NCBI GenBank assembly: GCA_026260175.1
Contig: JAKCWW010010080.1
Location: forward strand, 952 to 22,417
Direction: 5' to 3'
DNA length: 21,466 nucleotides
DNA from: Reticulitermes lucifugus
Taxonomy: Eukaryota; Arthropoda; Insecta; Blattodea; Rhinotermitidae
Program-made: the position numbers and the translations under genes
In this document: piece after piece, positions 11,052-21,466 of the stretch
Position numbering within the stretch: the stretch's first letter is position 1
Layout of the letters: the number at the start of each line of letters is the position of its first letter
The notes under the pieces: model-generated
Told to the model about the DNA's origin: nothing
The model's database searches: none
Seen by the model: only the letters and a program-made list of their open reading frames with translations

Positions 11052-11362
11052 AGCCCTGTTGCAGAAGCTGGAGTAGCGTAGTCAAAACAGCGACTGTTAT
11101 GGGCTGTACAGTCCGGGGTTCAAATCCCCATAGGGGCAAGAGATTTTTCTCTTCTGCAAAATGTCCAGACTGTCACTAGAGGCAGCCTCCTATTCAGTGG
11201 GTACTGGGGTTCTTTCCTGGGCATAATGTGGCTGCGGCGTGAAGTCAACCACTCACCTCCATTTAGAATGAGTGGAGTTATACCTCTCCTCCCCCTGTAT
11301 GCCATCATGGTGTGGACAAGGAAAACTTTATCTTTTTTATCTTTATAAGCCCTATTGCAGAA
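11052..11362 (+). mobile_element. tRNA-derived SINE, copy C, with 15-bp target duplication
   Basis: The body 11067-11347 lies between agccctgttgcagaa (11052-11066) and agccctattgcagaa (11348-11362), a 15-bp duplication with one mismatch. The head is tRNA-like: ggagtagcgtagtcaaaaca (A-box region), then the B box ggttcaaatcc at 11117-11127. It is followed by ggggcaagagatttttctct, tgtccagactgtcac, gtgggtactggggttctttc, ggcgtgaagtcaaccactca and an end reading caaggaaaactttatc. It is the best-preserved copy and defines the ends of the family at about 280 bp. Confidence 0.88.
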
Positions 11363-12079
11363 ACATAATACTGAGTTCTGCTTCACAAACCTTAAGAAAC
11401 ATCAGAGACTTTTTTAGTTCAGCAAAAGTAGAGTAATTTAACAAGAATTTGAGCTTCCTCTCTACTATGGGGCAAAATTTGATGGTCGATGATGCAGAAC
11501 TCAAACAACAATAGGACCAGTGTGTTCATACACGAAGAGAAGAATAACACCTAATATTATTTTCAAATTTAAAAATTATACACAACAAAAACTAAAAAAG
11601 TAGGATTTGTTTATTGACCAAACTTTCCATACATTTTTATATCTGAAATAAACAAAAATACTCAGCCCATTCAAGTGTGACTGTACTTAGTCCCCAGTAA
11701 ATGTAATAATCTGCTGTTGAAAATCTGTCACTAATTGACTTACACTAAAATTAATGGACAGCAAGAGCAACTTTGGAGGTGAAATGACGACTTTTGGCAT
11801 GTTCTGTACTCTAAATTACACATGGAGTATACAGCCCTATTGTTACATTTTCCTCAGTATATGCACACACAATTATAAAAATTATTCAAAGGCTTAGGTC
11901 TTCTAGGATGTTACACTGCACACTGCACTGAGAACCTAGTCTTACAGAAATAATTTATGTATCAAGATGAATGAATCAACCAAAGCCGTAAGGAGATAAT
12001 TTTGTGCCCGAGGCAAGGATATAAAACTGTAGTTTATATTAGTTATTTCTTCAAAAGGTAAGCAACATAAGAGAAAAAT
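11363..12079. other. A-rich stretch without recognised features
   Basis: No coding sequence or repeat recognised. The + strand is richer in A and C than the flanking parts (in 11641-11700, C 14 against G 8). Confidence 0.5.
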
Positions 12080-12272
12080 AATGATAACGCCACGTTAATT
12101 TCGTTCATGGAATATTAGATGCATATTCTAGACTTTCTTCAAGCGCCCTTTACATAACACCTCAGCTCTGCGAGCTCGAGCGAATTGGCTCTCAGCATTT
12201 CCTCTGTTACGGCTCTGGACTTAAGCGTTTAGGTTGACGGGCACCCGATTTCTTTATCTTTTCCAACTGCAC

Positions 12273-12408
12273 CTACAACCCCTTATACTGGAAAACAAAT
12301 AATGACAATTTCAATTGTTAATTATGAGAGTGTTTTTTAGCTACAACTTCTTGTACTGGAAAACAAATAATGACAATTTCATTGGTTAACTACGAACGTG
12401 GTTTCTTA
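12273..12408 (+). repeat. 68-bp direct tandem duplication
   Basis: Copies 12273-12340 and 12341-12408 both start ctacaac. Both contain tactggaaaacaaataatga followed by caatttca, and then a related ttgttaatta/ggttaactac segment. They are about 80% alike by eye. They sit upstream of RpLP0, next to the long hairpin. Confidence 0.85.
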
Positions 12409-12495
12409 ATTATTTACTGACGCCAACTCCGTCTCTGTTAACAATGTCCGGAAACAAGGGCAGAGACTTCAGCACCGTTTATTACATGTGATCCG

Positions 12496-12617
12496 TGAGA
12501 TCTGTGCTCTTCTGGGACATTACGCAGCGTCGAGTTGTAATCCTTTACCGACATACCAACGTCGGTATAGGATTACAACTCGACGCTGCGTAATATCCCA
12601 GAGGAGAGCAGATCTCA
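12496..12617. repeat. near-perfect 122-bp hairpin
   Basis: Left arm 12496-12552 and right arm 12561-12617 are almost fully complementary. The core gcagcgtcgagttgtaatcc is matched by ggattacaactcgacgctgc, the outer ends are tgagatct and agatctca, and the inner stem accgac/gtcggt closes an eight-base loop. Only a few mismatches and single-base gaps occur. Weaker complementarity may continue outward (acatgt and atgtaat words on both sides). It could be a foldback MITE or a hairpin-RNA source. Confidence 0.9.
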
Positions 12618-12831
12618 TCATCACGACGGACACCTCAAATCACGTATGTAATCCGCGGTTTAATAGTTCGACGACTAGCCCAAAGCCACAGATGAATAGT
12701 GTTAGTTTCTGTCAGTGCTAGATAGATGATCCATGGCCACTACTTTTGTGTCGGACATTATTTTCAGACTCTATGGTTATGCTCCACCGACGAGAGCCGT
12801 AGCACAAGATAATCTGTGGCACACGTCGTCA

Positions 12832-12895
12832 CTTTTTCTGTCGCACACACTGTGATATTCCATGACTAGGGGTTGGTGAAGTGCAGGCTGGGCAG
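12832..12895 (+). other. candidate noncoding first exon of RpLP0
   Basis: A pyrimidine run, ctttttctgtc, starting with C at 12832 looks like the 5' TOP/TCT start of ribosomal protein transcripts. Sixty-four nt later ggcag meets gtgagg at 12896, a good splice donor. The tract ttgctcttttcag, ending at 13613, could be the acceptor, giving a leader intron of 718 nt. A tiny upstream reading frame starts at the ATG at 12862. This is inference; transcription could equally begin close to the coding exon. Confidence 0.3.
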
Positions 12896-13600
12896 GTGAG
12901 GCATATGTAATCTTTTAATTTTAATGACATCCGTTATGTAACGTAGTGCCTTGTAGTTCATTTAGCTACATTTTTACTGCCTGAAGTATTATAGTCCGTA
13001 TTTTGTATCTGAAAGTATATATGCAGTTTTATAATGAAGTTTCGTAAAGGATGATCATGATCATGTGCTTGATGCCTGATCTATATGTAATATCGTAGAT
13101 TGTAAATTCATACAGTGAATATTGTTTCTCGAGTATTTTGGTAAAGCATTCGTAAACATGAAACGAACGTGCGAGTTTTGAGTTTTACACAGCGAAGTAA
13201 TTCAGAATTCCGGTCTTAGGGCTGTGGTGCCACGTTGTTGGGTTTGTTCCCGACGTTTAAAAAGGAACGTTTTGTTGCTGTTTTCAAGGGGCAAGTGGGC
13301 CAAGAAGACCGGAATCACCTTGAGACTAACGTGTAATTCGTTTTTTATTTTGCCATTTTGAACTCTGCTTATTTGATTAACATATATCTTGTAAAATATG
13401 AGTTGAAGTAGGGTTGAACGTTCGTCGTTTGTGTGCGCGTTTGCTCGTGTAGTATGGATTTTATGTGACTTGTAAGTAATATGGAATTACAAAATGTGAA
13501 AGAGAGATGTCTGTTAAAAGCGTTATTTTTACGGCGTCATAGAGTGGAACATATTTTGTTAGAAGTGTGGTACTGTGTTGTAAAGATCCTAATAATTGCA

Positions 13601-13613
13601 TTGCTCTTTTCAG
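13601..13613 (+). promoter_or_regulatory. TOP-like start or leader-intron acceptor before the P0 start codon
   Basis: The sequence ttgctcttttcag lies about 40-50 nt before the ATG. It can be read as a TCT initiator with a 5' TOP tract beginning at C13604 or C13606, giving a short leader typical of ribosomal protein genes. It can also be read as a 3' splice site ending at 13613. The two readings exclude each other for one transcript, and the sequence alone does not decide. Confidence 0.45.
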
Positions 13614-13653
13614 TCCTTAAATATCTCTTTTGAGAAGTCCTTACGTACACAAG

Positions 13654-20948
<7,295 letters not shown>

Positions 20949-20989
20949 GTACGTATTTCTTTAATCTTGTTGTTCCAGAATAAATAAAG

Positions 20990-21466
20990 TACAGTGGAAC
21001 ATCGTTCCCGTTACCGTCGTTTTCCCGCATGTATCGTCTGCATTATTTGGTCCCGAAATTAGCCCCATATAAATAACACTATTTTTTCCCGCCTCCATCA
21101 TTCCTCGAACTGTCGTTTTCCCGCATCAATCGTTGAAAAATCACGGTCCTGACGCAAGATTTTCCCGCATTGCTAGTTTTTTTTTAATTTGAAGCGATGG
21201 TTTAGTACGCTGCGCACCCGTGTATTGCTTTCGTAGTGCTTTCTTAGAGTCTTGTCATGGCGGGAAAACTGTAAAAACAGACTTACTGTTTTACTTTGTG
21301 TTAACAGTGGTGGAAGTGACAAACAAGTGCCGATTGTTATCGGAAAATCTCCGAAACCGCAATGTTTCAAGAATGTAAAAAAATTACCCGCCAAATACCA
21401 TGTGAACAATAATGCGTGGATGACCACAGACATTTTTTCTTCATTTCTGCGTTCATTAGACGCAAG
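20990..21466 (+). mobile_element. pogo/Tigger-type DNA transposon, 5' part, internally deleted
   Basis: TA at 20990-20991 is followed by cagtggaacatcgttcccgt, a terminus typical of pogo/Tigger elements, which insert at TA. The next 250 bp hold repeated cgttttcccgcat words. A transposase fragment then begins at about 21276. The right half runs out of the window, so the second terminus is not visible. It lies in intron 5 of RpLP0, in sense orientation. Confidence 0.8.
21237..21466 (+). pseudogene. pogo/Tigger transposase fragment (DDE_1 domain)
   Basis: The frame beginning after a stop at 21234-21236 reads NRLTVLLCVNSGGSDKQVPI, then VIGKSPKPQCFKNVKKLPAK and NNNAWMTTDIFSSFLRSLDA up to the window edge. 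In family members the LTVLLC, VIGKS, CFK and AWMT words follow in this order within the DDE_1 catalytic domain. The N-terminal pogo and CENP-B-type DNA-binding domains, which should precede by several hundred bases, are absent, and only about 280 bp separate the terminus from the DDE part. The copy is therefore internally deleted and has no plausible start codon. Confidence 0.8.

Larger units (their letters stand above)
12080..13653 (+). promoter_or_regulatory. RpLP0 promoter and 5' leader region, CpG-containing
   Basis: This stretch has visibly more CpG than the surrounding AT-rich DNA (for example around 12165-12260, 12520-12590 and 13160-13320). It directly precedes the P0 start codon and holds no convincing coding sequence on either strand, which fits a housekeeping promoter. 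It contains the 68-bp tandem repeat and 122-bp hairpin listed separately. An 11-bp inverted repeat, attccggtctt at 13207 and aagaccggaat at 13305, brackets about 90 nt of foldable sequence of unknown meaning. The base-skew change to the left of this block would allow a divergent promoter, but no - strand gene was identified. Confidence 0.5.

Noticed and set aside
11100..11130. A tRNA gene suggested by the B box ggttcaaatcc
   Set aside because: No acceptor stem or complete cloverleaf; it is the tRNA-like head of a SINE with target duplications.

Overview
This window is animal nuclear DNA, most probably from an insect. The one gene identified with certainty is RpLP0, the 60S acidic ribosomal stalk protein P0. 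It lies on the + strand from 13654 to beyond the right edge. Five coding exons join in frame into 270 residues that read like the P0 of insects. The last exon, with the acidic tail, lies outside the window. The long AT-rich introns, tRNA-derived SINEs and decayed DNA transposons would fit a large-genome insect such as a termite or cockroach; that narrower placement is a guess.

Layout. 1-3640: AT-rich, G/T-rich + strand, with one weak candidate terminal coding exon (253-588) and two poly(A) signals. 3780-4415: wreck of a mariner-like transposase. 4924-6462: two copies of one SINE family in opposite orientations. 6695-7640: a diverged interspersed repeat, then a tandem array of about 144-bp units. 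7640-9430: nothing recognisable. 9430-9606: a second type of tRNA-derived SINE. 9640-12080: base skew flips relative to the left part, with an unrecognised - strand reading frame and a SINE with clear 15-bp target duplications. 12080-13653: CpG-containing promoter region of RpLP0, holding a 68-bp tandem repeat and a nearly perfect 122-bp hairpin. 13654-21466: RpLP0.

The RpLP0 introns hold the most unusual material. Intron 3 carries an inverted-repeat element with 10-bp flanking duplications that looks like a Penelope-like pseudo-LTR pair. Its right arm contains a hammerhead-ribozyme-like core in the sense orientation of the pre-mRNA, while the matching core in the left arm is mutated. Intron 2 has a related core on the opposite strand. 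Intron 4 holds a compact candidate box C/D snoRNA inside a perfect 13-bp external stem. Intron 5 starts a pogo/Tigger-type transposon whose 5' end is joined almost directly to part of its DDE domain. No prokaryotic features, CRISPR arrays, rRNA or intact tRNA genes were seen.
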